NCBI GenBank assembly: GCA_013399875.1
Contig: VXAZ01018985.1
Coordinates: 1,662,693 to 1,726,692 of the forward strand
Reading direction: 5' to 3'
DNA length: 64,000 nucleotides
Origin: Gymnorhina tibicen
Taxonomy: Eukaryota; Chordata; Aves; Passeriformes; Artamidae
Under the pieces are notes generated by a model, which saw only the letters and a program-made list of their open reading frames with translations, was not told the DNA's origin and did not search any database. The translations under genes were made by a program, and so were the position numbers. Positions 1 through 12,290 of this stretch are shown here, in pieces. How positions within the stretch are numbered: the first letter of the stretch is position 1; every line of letters starts with the position of its first letter.

Positions 1-384
1 CCAGAGACCATTAAAATCAATGCACTTAATCTAAGGAGCAAAAGTGGAGGTTTCCTGGTCTTCAGCACACAAATCATAAGACTAAAGAGTCAGGCATCCT
101 CGTCTGCAAAAAGGCACAGGACCAGAAGGAAAACAATTGGGGTTCTAACTGATAAAGCAGTTTCAACATACCTTTTATACTGGACGTTGTGTCCATGGGT
201 TCCTTGAGACTGAGGACAGTCTGGATTCCAAGTCTCCTCCTTCCTTAGAATGAAGCTATTATGTGGAAGATGAGCAGTGAGATTCATTTCTTCCCTATAT
301 CCACACAGGTTTTTGAGTTAAACTCGGACCCTGAGTCAGGACTGATAGGTCTGTACGGGCACACCTAGTAAACCACCACTCTTC
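1..384. other. Unannotated AT-rich DNA
   Basis: I see no gene, RNA or recognisable repeat here. The short open frames have no recognisable protein content. The segment ends where the 3' tail of an inverted CR1 element begins. Confidence 0.6.
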
Positions 385-850
385 GAATCACAGAAAAACT
401 TTGGAAGGGATATCTGGAGGCCATCAAGTCCAACAACCACGTGCTCATAGGTAGGCTAACCTCAAACTTCAGGTTGCTCAGGGACTTCAGCTGAATTTGG
501 AGTATCTCCAAGGCTGGAAGTTCCCCAAACATTGTACCGAGCTGTACCAGTGCTAAACCATTTTTTAAGTGGAAGATTTTCCTTTCATCTAGCTGGAATT
601 TTTCTCATTGCAACTTGTGACCATTGCCACTTATCCTTTTGTTGTAGACCTCCAAGAAAAGTCTGTAACATCTCCACAATGCCTCCTCAGGTAGTGCTGT
701 TACATTTCCTTGTAGTGTCTTCTTCATGCTGGACAAATCCAATTCCTGCAGCCCCTGCTTGTACACCATTGCTCCAGCCTCCTGTTTTTTGTAGCCTCCA
801 CTAAACTTGAGTTGGCATGTCAACATATCCCTTTTGTAGCAGCTGTCTGA
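385..850 (-). mobile_element. CR1 LINE fragment, 3' end, inverted and old
   Basis: Read on the plus strand, this begins GAATCACAGAAAAACTTTGG and continues through a 'ggccatcaagtccaac' block, 'aggttgctcaggg', 'gtatctccaaggctggaag' and 'gtgaccattgccact'. That is the order of the reverse complement of an avian CR1 tail: terminal ATTCTRTG-like end, 3' untranslated region, then the ORF2 C-terminal coding part. The match stays readable to about 850 through 'cagcccctgcttgtac' and 'ccttttgtagcag'. Divergence is high and no ORF2 frame survives, so this is an old 5'-truncated copy without coding capacity. The element is transcribed leftward relative to the window. The 385 boundary is fairly sure; the far end is approximate. 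Confidence 0.8.
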
Positions 851-3800
851 ATGATTGTGATGGCACACTGGTGCCTCTTAGCAAGTTCAAGATCAGAGAG
901 TCCTACTTACCAGATCTTAGGTGAGACAGATGGTCTGCAAACACAGAGTCTGGCCAGCAGTGCTAGATACTTACTGTTGTTAAGTGAAATAGGAAAGATT
1001 AGAGTCTTGAATTCAGTGTCCTAAAGGCTGTGTGTAGTTCCCAGATATTTTCTTGGCTCAAGAGTCCAGTCTCATTAAAAGCACTGGAGAAGCGAAGGGT
1101 ACAGGAACATTGGTTAATCCACGATTAGTGAGTTAAAAAGTTATCACCATGTCATAGGTGAAACACAGCCCTCAACTGAGTCTTAGCAAGATGATTCCCT
1201 GACATTAATACAGCCTGCTCTAGACTTGCTCATTCCTGACGTATAGTACAAGTAACTAAGTATTTTCCGTTTAATGATGCATCTGCACAGAGTTTGCAAA
1301 ATCAGATTTTAGCTACTTACTGGAGCCCAGGTTTACACTGAAATTGATACTACTTTGTATCCTGGAACAGTGCAAAGCGGTAACATTACAGGCCAAAGCC
1401 ATTAATCTATGAAGGATTAAACTACAACATTAATCCACAAAGGATGAGAGCTCTAACGCCTCACAAGAAATCTGTCCTCTCAGCTTGTGGTCTCAGGCAA
1501 AGACTACCTGGGTTTCTGCTTACAGGCCTGAGACTCCAGGAGTCTGCCTGCATGAACCCGGCACTGAAAGATCCAACTGTGAGACAAGACAGCATGTTTT
1601 AAATTACTGTCTGTGTAATTAGGCACAGTGAAGGCCACCTGGAGAAAGACCTGTTAATTACTTTGCTGCCTCCCTTCTGCTGCCATTTCTTGTCCTGAAG
1701 GACCAGCTGCCCTTTTTCCTCTTTCTCTTCCTTCTGCTCAGAATCTATTTCCCCTTTAGAAAAGGGGACCAATACCTACCTACCCCTCTCCTCCCACATA
1801 CCAGTATTCAATTAGGAACATACCCCTTGATATTTTTAAGCCCAAACAGTGCTATAGATTGAGTAACCACTAAGATTTGATTAATTAAGGTTGCAGAAAG
1901 TAGAAGTATAATCTGATACAAAATTAATGCAAAGTGTTCTCAGGATACCAGCTTTAATTAACTTTACTGGAGAATTTTCACTGGCTGAATTCTCATCAGA
2001 TTCTACCCATACATTCAAAAATACATAATATCTCAAGAGAAGCTGAGGATTTGCATACTTAACTCCTAAACTTGCAAGAACACACATTCTCTGGCCTTCA
2101 GCTTGATGACAGCTTAAAGGCTATTATGCATTTTGCTTTTAATACATATACATATTCTATCTAATGAAGTCTTACATATATTCTATACCTACAAGCTCAG
2201 TAGCATAGTACAAGAGGCAGAACCATGATCTCCTTTATGAACTGGCCCACAAGCAAGCCTTTGGAACACAAAGGGCAAGCAGGCATTCAAATAAGGTTTT
2301 CTTTTTAAAAGAATTTTTGAAGTAGTAAAATAAAAAACTAAGAAGAAATTGTATCTGTTAACAGCATCTGGAAAAAATGACTTAATTATGCATTTCTGCA
2401 GAGAGGTTTCCTCATCCTAGGAATTTGTGAAGGAAGCTAGGAAAAAAAGCAGTAGATGTATAGTACAAAACAATCATTCACACATATGGTCTGAACCCAG
2501 AGCTGACCTTCATATTTGCTCTTTGAGAGAAAACAAGAAGAAGGGGGAGGGATACAAACATAGAGTGATCTGGAACTGCTAGAGGCTGAAAACAAAGGAT
2601 TCTGCAAAAGCAACTCTCATATGGTGTTCTCGCCACAGCACTGAAAAATAAGTATGTTCCAAAGTGGGAGGGTTTGGGGACTTTTTGTTTGGTGTTTGGG
2701 GTTCTTTTAGTGTTTTTTTGGTTTGTGTTGTTCTGGGGTTTTTTTAAGCTGCTTCTCAGAGACTTCTTGAAAGACTTTGTTCATTATAATTGGTGAGCTT
2801 ATTCTTTGCATTTCTTCATCTTGTGTTTCATGTGCCATTTTCAATAATTAATTTGAAAGACCCAGTCAGCATCCTCTGACTGCAACAGATACAAGAAGTT
2901 CTCCTCATGCTACCAGGTAACATGCATGCGGCACAGCTGGCAGCCCTCTGTTTTCACAGCAGTCAAGATTTCATTGTATCTCCTCCAAGAGGAGTAGGGA
3001 AGATGGTGGGACATTAAACCACCCTCTTGATTTTTAGGCAACACGCTGATGGTCTGGAAGAATCTTACTCTGTTGTAGATGGAACAAGGAGCTGTAATGG
3101 AGAACAGCCTGTACCAAAGTTTAAAATGCAAAAAGACAAATAAAACAAAGTTCTTATTGTCCAGTACAAACAAAGGAGAGAGAACTAAGACACACAAAAT
3201 AACGACAAGAAATTAATGAAGTGTAAAACATTTAAATGAGGCAAACAAAGTGATGAGTCATATGGAAAGAAACAGAAATGTCCAGCTTCAGTGTTTCAAC
3301 AATTTGATAGTTTTACAGCAAGAAAGGGACCGTTTTAGTGGATTTATTGCATAAGTTTGCAATGAACAGGATCACAAATGCATTACATGTAGACAGACAA
3401 AATAGTACTAGCCATGCAGGTCTTTTAGATGGTCTGGGAGAACTCAATCTGCTTTGTGCTGCCTTTGAATTCATCTAACAAACATTCTTAGTGAGCCTTT
3501 TGAAGAGGTATTTTTAAGATACTGCTGAGAAATTTGCTATACTTATATATTCTGAGTGCCAACACTTTTGAACAAGTAAACTTAGTTTGCATTTCTTTGG
3601 TTTCAGAATTTTATTTCAAAAGAAAGATTTGTGTCAAGGTAAGTTATCAGAAAACATTTTTTTTTCCAACTGGTGCAAAACAGAAGCTGTATGAAATCAT
3701 GTAGCTCTCCAGATATTCACAGCTCTTCTGAGCACTTCTGAATTCTGTTTCTACTCTCTGCTGTAGGAAAAACTTCCCTCTTGCTTTTATTTCTTGGCAG

Positions 3801-5407
3801 GGCAGGTGAGGGAGGGGATTGGTAGTCAGGGAAGAGACAGAAAGGTAAGGGAACACTCACAAATATTGCAAACCATTGCAATGAGAGACAGAAGAAAAAA
3901 GGGACAAACAGGCATTTTCCTTCAAATAGGTATTGGTATTTTCTGAGGAGGTAAGACTCTTAACTCTATCTTTTAGGAATCTTTTCACAGTGGACACAGG
4001 AGGAGCTGCTTACTCCTGTGTGGGTAAGTGTGGACCAGTACTGATCTAAACACCACTATGAACTACTTTTTGGGAAGTCATTCATCACACACATAGGACA
4101 GGTACAAAAAAAGCTGCAGTGGGTAAAAGTCATAGGTATGAACTTAACACCTCTGAATGCTGAACAGTGCTGAAACCACCACCGTGTTTGCCTGGCACAG
4201 GGCAAATAGCTTCAACTTCAGTTTTCACCAAGTAAAATAGGCTTAATAGTGTATTTCTTGTAATCTCCAAATTATGTAAAGCCAGCATGTCGGGGTCTCT
4301 TTGACAGGATGTTTTTCATTAGCCATCAGTGATTTGCATGAATTATAATCCTGTCCTTCAATATCCTTTACACTTACAGCTTTGCTTTTTCTACTGTTTT
4401 GCCTGGGATTTATCAGATCAACAGACCTTGGTAACTAAGTCACTATATTTACCTTTTTTTGTAGAAGATTTTAGATTAGCTTTCTTTTGACTTCCGTCAT
4501 TTCCTTGCTATTCCAAAAAAATTTAAGTGAAGAGTACAGAAACATGAAAGAAGGAATGGTGGACAGTTTAATTTAAATTTGAGTGACACTTGGGTTTTTT
4601 TAAGCAAGTTTATCCCGATGTGGCACAAATAAATTCCACTCTTTTTGGTAGCTTATGTACACTTAGTAAGAGGAAAAGTCTAGAAAATTTGTCACAGATG
4701 CCATCTGAAGATGAGAAGAATACCACAAATGTTCCATAGAAATAAGTGGACTTCATCAAAGGCTTGTAGAAAAATCTCCCTTGAATGTAAAAACTCTCTT
4801 GCCTATGTCCTCTCCCAGGAAGCTTGAGGAAGGAGTCAAAATTATTTCAGTTATTAGGTGAAGTATCTTTTCGAAAAGGCACTTTGAGTAGTGAAACCTA
4901 CAAATAACAACTTGGTTAACTACTTTCTTTCTGAAATGGGTTACTTGAAGGAACACAATTTTAGCTCCCTCAAAGCACCTATCAGAAAGTTTGCAAGCTG
5001 AGATAAGCCTCGTAAGTGTAAATATGTACTTTCAGCTTCAGATAGATGGGAAAACATCGAGTACATCCTCTTCCAAGCAATTGTGGAAATAGAAACTACT
5101 TGCCAAAACAGGTATTTTCATCAGAAAATTAGGGCTAAACCATGCTTTCTCATAGATCCTACTGGACCTGCTCCAGCAAATGAAAGGGTTGAAGTATTAC
5201 TCATGCAGCTGGCCGACTAGCTTTTGTCATTTTTAAAATTATAAGAAATTAAAAAAAAAACAAGTCTACCATAGAAAAAGCAGAAAATGTGCCAGTCAGT
5301 GAGACCAAACATTAAAGTTGCATGTTTCACAATTACTTTGCAGACTTGTCATGATTAAATGTCAGGATGAGACCTAGGCATTCCCAGACTCTGCACCATC
5401 ATTCCAG
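851..5407. other. Unique AT-rich DNA, no gene seen
   Basis: No coding exon is recognisable. The 95-codon frame at 2910-3197 minus and the 69-codon frame at 3647-3856 minus have unconvincing composition and no known motif. Two things stand out. One is a G/T-rich tract at 2664-2746. The other is a compact group of TAATTA and E-box motifs at about 1594-1700, listed as a finding because there is no proof of function. Confidence 0.5.
2664..2746. repeat. G/T-rich low-complexity tract
   Basis: Runs of GGG or GGGG alternate with T-runs for about 80 bases: GGTTTGGGGA, GTTTGGGGTT, TTCTGGGGTTTTTTT. A is almost absent from the plus strand. Similar T/G or A/C tracts recur elsewhere in the window on both strands. 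It is not a clean tandem repeat and is probably degenerate simple sequence. The spaced G-runs could support a quadruplex, but that is inference. Confidence 0.6.
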
Positions 5408-5489
5408 TTTCCATGGAAATGCACATGCACATGTGCACAGTTTCCATGGAAATGCACATGCACATGTGCACATATGCACATGTGCACAG
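5408..5489. repeat. Two-copy minisatellite of palindromic, alternating purine-pyrimidine DNA
   Basis: A 33-bp unit (5408-5440), starting TTTCCATGGAAATGCACATG, is repeated at 5441. The second copy is extended by an extra CATATGCACATGTG piece to about 5489. Each unit holds two perfect palindromes, TTCCATGGAA and TGCACATGTGCA. From 5452 to 5488 every base alternates purine and pyrimidine (37 bases), the classic condition for left-handed Z-DNA. The open frame across it (Met-His-rich) is a by-product of the repeat and is not a gene. Confidence 0.85.
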
Positions 5490-8400
5490 TCCAAGTAAAT
5501 GTGCTATGGATTACCCAAGTGCACATGGTGAGGCACTCAGTTGGCACTTTAGAGCTTATTCCAGACTTTGTTTATTCCTCTTGTGCTCAGAGACAAAAGC
5601 ATTTTTAGAGGACGACAAGGATCCTTCAGGAGTAAGTGGTTATTGTCACATATAGTTGTGTGCAGATTTCCCAGGTGAAATCAAGCAAATGACTACAAGA
5701 GTGAGAATTATGTTTTCATAAAGCTTGACATGAAGTTCTGGAAGCAATCAGTAAATAGGGAAGGAGATGTACAAAAAGAAAGTAACCAGTGTTCTGCCTT
5801 GGTTTAGTTTTGAACAATCAAGGGCTTGAAGGAATAAAACTTTAATTAAACTTGTGAAGAGTTAGCCCTTTCAGTTAACAGACAAGTCAGCATTCAGCAA
5901 GGCCTTGCATGCAACCTTCTTTATTTATAGAACCACATGGATACCGACTTCAACTCTGTCTCACTCTCAGATGTCATTCATGCCACCTTAAATAAGCAAC
6001 AATTCTGGTCAAATGTGTCTAAAACCATCCTCAAGGGTAGGAGAGAAGAGACTCTTTTCACACTCAGCTGATTGTGGGCAGGTACGTAACAGCCACTTCA
6101 ACAATTTTACTTCATCCCTAATAGGCTTCTTTCTATGTCTCTTTAACTTGATCACTTGTAAACCTAAGACATCTGATTCAATGCTTTCAGTAGCTGAAAG
6201 GATTTGAAAAATTCTCTCTTACGATTCCCATTTTACATTAACTTCCCACAATTAATGCCTCTTTCTTTAGCTTGCTTTTAGCTTTCAAAGGCTGCTCCTG
6301 CACGGAATAAACCCTTCTGCTTTGTTATTTAATCCTACTGAATCTTTTCATGCTTCTCTGAATACTTTTTCCCTTAGTGTCACATCAGCTGGGTTAGATA
6401 TAAACAGCCTTCAAGCCAAGTATAAGATTTTGGCTTTCAGTGAGTTGGCTAGTTGGAGAGAATAGTAGAAACCTATAAGAAAAACAAAACAAAAAAACCC
6501 AACACAGAAGCCTTTGTTCCTTAGCTTGTAAGAAGTCTTCATGCCCAAACTGTAAGATAGAAGCACCGAACTAATACCCAAATACATATACATGCAGGAA
6601 AGAAAAAAGGAGAGGAAAAGTTCAGAGCAGCGATCACAAGTACCTTTGCTTTGGGTTACTCAAATTTTGCTATTACTAATCTTCGTAAAAGGAACTATTC
6701 CTTCACTCATATTGGGCTCACACTTTTTAGTTCCACAGAGATGGCGCTTCATATGGAAGAAGAGAGAAAAAGTCAAGGACATGCACTAGATCCACCCTCC
6801 CATTCTTCTGGTGACATTTAACTCCTATTAACAATTTTCCAACCTGTCCACATCTATGTCCTTACTTACAAAAGGATCTCTTACAACAGAGGAGTCTTGG
6901 TGACAAAATAAAAGTTTAATATTTTGGCCACTGTTATCAGAATGTTAATTACATTATAAATTAGCACTATATAGGCATAATCCAGAAATTTAAGGTGCCT
7001 AATTATGACTTATCTTGGATTTTCACATCTCTCACAAAAAAACCCCACATGTAGAAAGTAAAACTACTAAAAGTATCAACACCTGTTACTATGAAAACCA
7101 TGATACTCCAAAATATTTCTGCTTTCCTTAAAAAGGCTTTCAAATATGCTCAAAAATAGACACAAAGTAGAACACTTTACTGAAATTACTGCTCTATGAG
7201 CAGAACAGGAATACTTCAGAAAGGGGGAAGGGAAGTTGAAGTTTCTTCAACAGAACAAATGGCAGATATGATTAAGTGTTCAAGAAGAATGTCACAGAAG
7301 CAACATTAGCTGAAAGACAAGTATCACGGGATGCATAGAAAGCTTCCACTGTTTTCAGCAGTTTGAACAGAGAAAAGCCAGACAAATTAGCTAAAAATCT
7401 GGTCTGCCTCAACAGCAGCCACATCAAAGGAGAGTCAGGTAAACTTAGAGGCTTCTAAAAGGAGAATTTATTTTCTAAACAACATTCAAATCACCTACTG
7501 GGAAATGGCATCTAACCCACAACAATTCCCAGAACAAGTTTTGCCTTGTTCGGAAGAACAGGTTGACATAAGTCAAAAATGCACAAAAATCCTCGGCAAC
7601 AGTTAAACAGTCATATATGAAACTGTCCTAGTCCTCAGCAGTATTCACAGACATTGTTTAACTGAAAACAAAGATTGCAACTCTGATCCTGCTGATAGCC
7701 ATTCCATACAAAAAAACCCCACCCAAACTCAGAAACTTCATACTTGCCACCAAAATTCATACAAGAATAGAATTACGAAAGATGACACTGAAGAGCAGCC
7801 CTGAGAGTGTAATGAATCACTACTAAGTACAGAGACACAGGCAACTGCTCTTCTCAAGAGGAGCTAGATAGAAGAGCTTACTTGCCAGAAACATGCTTGG
7901 ACACCAAAATGAAGTGCTCAGGTGGTGCCTTAGGATCAAAAAATACAGTGTTCAGATTACACAGTCTGGAAAGCAGAGGAAACTTGGAATGTTTTCGGCA
8001 CTTCTTTTTCTCCCATTGCTGTAGGAAATTAAAGCAACACACCACCACAGGAAGATGGGCATTCATTTGGACACTGACATCAGAACAGTGCTAAAGTTTT
8101 CTTCTTTCTAGAATTCTGCCTTGTAGCTGTCTTAAGAAATCATATGCAGTTATTTAATGTATGCAACCTGTTAGTCTCCAAATAAACGTTCAAGACAGTA
8201 GTTAAGAAATATTGTGCTACCAAGAGGGACACAACTTGAAACTCTAAAGTTTTACACTAAAAAATTCAGTAGAAAAATATACTTGCAAAACGAGTATCAG
8301 CCTCTGTCTTTGCCAGACCAAGAATGCTAGAGGAGGATGGAGGAACAGAAATGCAAACAAAGAATGGACTTGGAGGACCTAGAAAACTTACACAAAATAC

Positions 8401-9442
8401 ATTTGCATAGTGTGTTATCCCACTAGAAACTCTGCTTAACAAGCAGAGCAGCAGTCTGTAACGGATGAATGGTCTTCAAAAATTGCTTCTATGAGGCACA
8501 AAAGTGAAAGGAAAGAGAATTTTCTGCCTGGAAGGAAATAGCACGGTTCAGTGTGCTGCAGCAGTCATCAGAAATCAGTACCTTTTTCTGGAGATTTGCA
8601 TAAGTAACTCCCTGATCTGCAGTCTTATTGGCTATACAACTATGGGAAAACAATGTTTAAATAACAGCTTTCATCCCTTATTTCCAAATATTGTCAGTGA
8701 AAATGGAAGTGCTGAAAAGCATTTTGAGATCTTCCATGATGAAAGGGGCTACATAAATAATACATTTCTCCAGTATCTGAGAAAAAAAGAGGATAACAAA
8801 AATGTTTCTTCTTGCTCTTTGGTCTGTACAGAAATTCCCTAAGAGTGCAGAGTGTAAAGTTGAAAAGTATCTTCTAGAGTGACAATTAGCTACTGAATTA
8901 TACCATGCAAAACACTTTCAATTCCTTCCTTAAATGCTAATGAAGTCATTCCCCATTATTAGCTAATATTAAAAGCCTACTGTTACACGAACATGTAATG
9001 AATACTAAAGTTATCAGTGAGGAAGTGATATTACATGCTTAAATTTCTTAAACAGTATCTCTGTTCCTCTGAGTGCAGGCTATCATGTTCATCTTCTATA
9101 AATACCCATTCAAATTTTATCTGTTCTGGAGATGCTTTGTGCACAAGTTGGGGATGACTGAAGGCTTTGCACCTGTTTTTCACCATGTAGCAGGGATTTT
9201 GCTTTTGTAAAATTGAAGAGAATATTGCCATTGCCTCAGTCAGGCCCAAGTAGTACCACATTAGGTATAGACAGAAAAATTAGACTTTAAAAGGACATGT
9301 AGCAGTGGTGGCATTATTTTTGCATATTGTCACTTAGAGTGAATGACACTGGCATCAATACAATTCTTACTATCGTATAATATTATAGCTGCCATTCAGT
9401 AAATCAGCACCTGTACTCCCTGCAGGCAAATAAACACATAGC
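5490..9442. other. Unique AT-rich DNA, no gene seen
   Basis: No recognisable exon or transposon. The largest open frame (8504-8842 plus, 112 codons) has no motif, signal peptide or similarity I can name, and it sits in AT-rich DNA with no change in composition. I treat it as chance. Small A/C-rich tracts occur near 6480-6502, 7034-7047 and 7708-7730. A 6-bp-stem inverted repeat, CTGCTT-AAC-AAGCAG, lies at about 8433. Confidence 0.5.
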
Positions 9443-9458
9443 AAAAAAAAAAAAAAAA
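9443..9458. repeat. A16 homopolymer
   Basis: Sixteen consecutive A bases follow 'cacatagc'. No upstream element with a LINE or SINE body is visible, so it is more likely a simple homopolymer than a retrotransposon tail. Confidence 0.8.
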
Positions 9459-10284
9459 GTGTTCCATAAAGCCTCAAGCTATTCAGAATAACTTAAGAGA
9501 ACTCCCTATTCAGGACAAATATTTTGCTTGGAAAAGGTTTTGGTGTTTTGAAACATTGTTAGCTTGTATATAAACAAATATATGATAAAATGTGCTTATT
9601 TCACTGACAAAAAGCTGTAGTTCCCTTAGGCTTTGAAGGCATGTTGTAATCATTTTGATAAGCTATGTCTCTTTCTCAAGTCATACAGCTTCTATATTTA
9701 TGCAGACTCCATTCACATCCCTTATCACGCTTTGACTCCATGAGACCTTACAAATAACAGTTACTTAAAATGCAGCAGTCTATTTTTGGTTTTGTGTGGT
9801 TTGTTGGGTTTTTTTTCTTAAATAAAGTGTTTCACATTATGCCTGCCTTTTAGAGTCTGAATTATTTTCACATGCTCCAATTCTTATATGCATTAACAAA
9901 TCCTATTCACTTATTTTCTGCTTCCCATATCTGAGCTCAAAAACATTAGCCCAACTCAGTAAAGCTGCCATCATCCAACTATTTTAAAACAAGAACAACA
10001 CAAAACAAAGGAAGGGTTTATGACTGAATTTCTCTGTAAGGCTACACACTACAGTTTGTTCTTTCCCACATTTAAAATGCATTTTTGATATCCGCCTATC
10101 AACTTTTATGTCTCCTGCTAATGGCACCAGTACCTTAATGTCATGCAAACATATTACTGTATTGATCCTACAATGAAAAGGAACCTCATAGGGACACAAG
10201 AGATCAGCCCAACTGAAACATAAACATAATTAGTAACTGGAAAAAATAAGCACAGTGAAAAAATGGGAAAGAAATGGTACATAA
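9459..10284. other. Unique AT-rich DNA
   Basis: No gene or transposon is visible. A T/G-rich tract (TTTTTGGTTTTGTGTGG and onward) occupies about 9782-9822 and belongs to the same class of low-complexity DNA as the tract at 2664. Confidence 0.5.
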
Positions 10285-10367
10285 ATATTGTACTACTAAA
10301 TACTAATTATTGTATAATACTAAACTAATACTATAATACTAAATACTAATTATTGTACTACTAAATA
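10285..10367. repeat. AT-rich tandem repeat, about 2 copies of a 50-bp unit with an internal submotif
   Basis: The block ACTAAATACTAATTATTGTA appears twice, at about 10295 and 10339. It is joined by the shorter related pieces ATAATACTAAACTAATACT and ATAATACTAAATACTA. The building block is a TACTAAA/TACTAATA heptamer-octamer. It looks like local slippage duplication. Confidence 0.75.
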
Positions 10368-12247
10368 GAGTTTCTAATTTCTACACATCAGAAATAAATT
10401 TTCAGGAAGTATAAGAATAGTGTCAAAGAATAAATCAAATATGAAATAGAGTCCATATGTGCAGAAAGTGTACATACAGTAAGACAACTCTGTTCTTGAG
10501 GAAAAAGAGTGTGACAGAAAATCTTGACTCGTGAGAAACTGAAAAAGAAACAATTGTTTAACATTACTCACATCACATTAATTAAAAAGGCCCCCAATTA
10601 AACCATTAGGCAACAAATTTTAAGGGAAAACAAAGAGACTTTCTTCCTTACACTCCACATGCTCTGAATCATGCCAAAGGATACTGTGGAGCCTGTGAAC
10701 AGAAATCAGATCAACCAAACGCAAGCAGTGAGGACACGATGCCTCCTGCAATTAAATGTAATAGTGCAAATGTGCTTTATGCCCATGGAACTCCTAATCA
10801 ATGCCAAGCACCAAACACGGGGAGACTATATCAAAAGATGATTACTCCACCTAATTTATTCATTACTTCTCTAAGCATCCTTTAATGGAATTTTGCCAGC
10901 CATCTTATTTTAATAGCAGACTTATATTCTTACAAGCTACACTGTAATATGCCACAGAGTTTTTCTGCTGAACAAGAAGAGGTTTCTGCCCATCCTATAT
11001 AACTGCAACTGGCATCTGACAGTGACTGTTTAGTGTGAACAACTATTTCTTTAATTTATTAGCAATACTAAACACAAACAATGCCATCTGTCACATACCA
11101 CAGGAAAAAAAGTTTTCATATATATTTCATTAAAAAAAAATCACAAAAAATCCAGAGCTACTCATCCTACTAGTTATGAGGAGTTTTTGCTAAACTTGAA
11201 TGAGACACATCTTTCATTCCTTTTTCTGTTACATATTTTTTTCTGTATATAAAAGTGTTTTCTTGGAATTCGCTAGCAACATACAGATATCATGAACTTT
11301 CTGTGCCTCAAGCAAGCACCTTGGGAAGGCTGAAAGTAGCTGAGTCTGTTTAGCCTGACTGCACTTTCAAATTTACATCTCAGTGAACTGACACATAATA
11401 TCAAGAATTTTTCTCGGTCTACCTGTGGATAGATGATTTCAAAGGAGAAATACATTTTTAACTTCCACTTTGACTGGGTTAGACAAAAAAACCAAAATAA
11501 TTCCAAAACAAATGGAGAGAGTTGCAGACCAGAAATATTAGGCAGAACTCTAGAAATTCTTTGAAAGCAAAACTGAGAATCCAATTGACTCATGAGATTG
11601 AACAAAAAAACCAGGAGTTAATGGAATATTTATATACCTAAACTTAATTTAGTCAGTTTAGAAATGACTTTTCCATGACAAAAAGATACATATATATTAG
11701 GCAACAGTCTTGGTCAAGGTTAAAGTTCTGCAATTATTTACTTTCCCTTGCTTTGAAGTGTGAAAGTGCTGTTGAGCTTGGCCTGAAGGAATTCACATCA
11801 GCTGAGCGCAGGATTTAGGGGTGTAGCCAATCTGTGTGCTCACGATTTTTGCAGCTCTTGGGGCTGACAAAAGGCAGCAGGCATTTCCACAGAACACCTT
11901 GTGAAGGATTCCATGACAGCTCACTCAATGAGCATCACAGCTTTGACTCTTCTGTGGAGTTTACCTCTCTCCTACCTACTAACGACCGACAAGTTAAGTC
12001 AAGACGCTGAACAGGAATCAATTTAAGGCTGCTGCTGAAGTAATAATATCCTTTACCAACATGATCCACAGTATTTTAAGTGAGGTTTAACATGTACTAT
12101 AAACAGTATCATGGAAGGACCATTAATAAGCATCTGTGCTATTTTAAAACAACAGGTGGTGAGATCGTTTCACCACAGTTATGTGCTCACCATATGTGTA
12201 AGTGGAAATTCTGTAGGAGGTAGAAGGCAAATGAGTGAATAGTTAGC
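10368..12247. other. Unique AT-rich DNA
   Basis: No recognisable exon or repeat. The 110-codon minus-strand frame at 11273-11605 has no motif I recognise and no splice context that stands out. Confidence 0.5.
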
Positions 12248-12290
12248 AAATATATATATTATATAATATATATAATTATATGGATATATT
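12248..12290. repeat. (TA)n microsatellite, imperfect
   Basis: A run of TATATATATATTATATAATA type continues through ATATATAATTATATGGATAT. It is nearly pure A/T with only one GG interruption and is self-complementary, so it could extrude a cruciform. No transposon is attached. Confidence 0.8.

Noticed and set aside
5413..5655. Met-His-rich open frame
   Set aside because: Produced by the minisatellite at 5408-5489.
8504..8842. 112-codon open frame
   Set aside because: No motif, no signal peptide, no compositional change and no splice or promoter context. Expected occasionally by chance in 64 kb.
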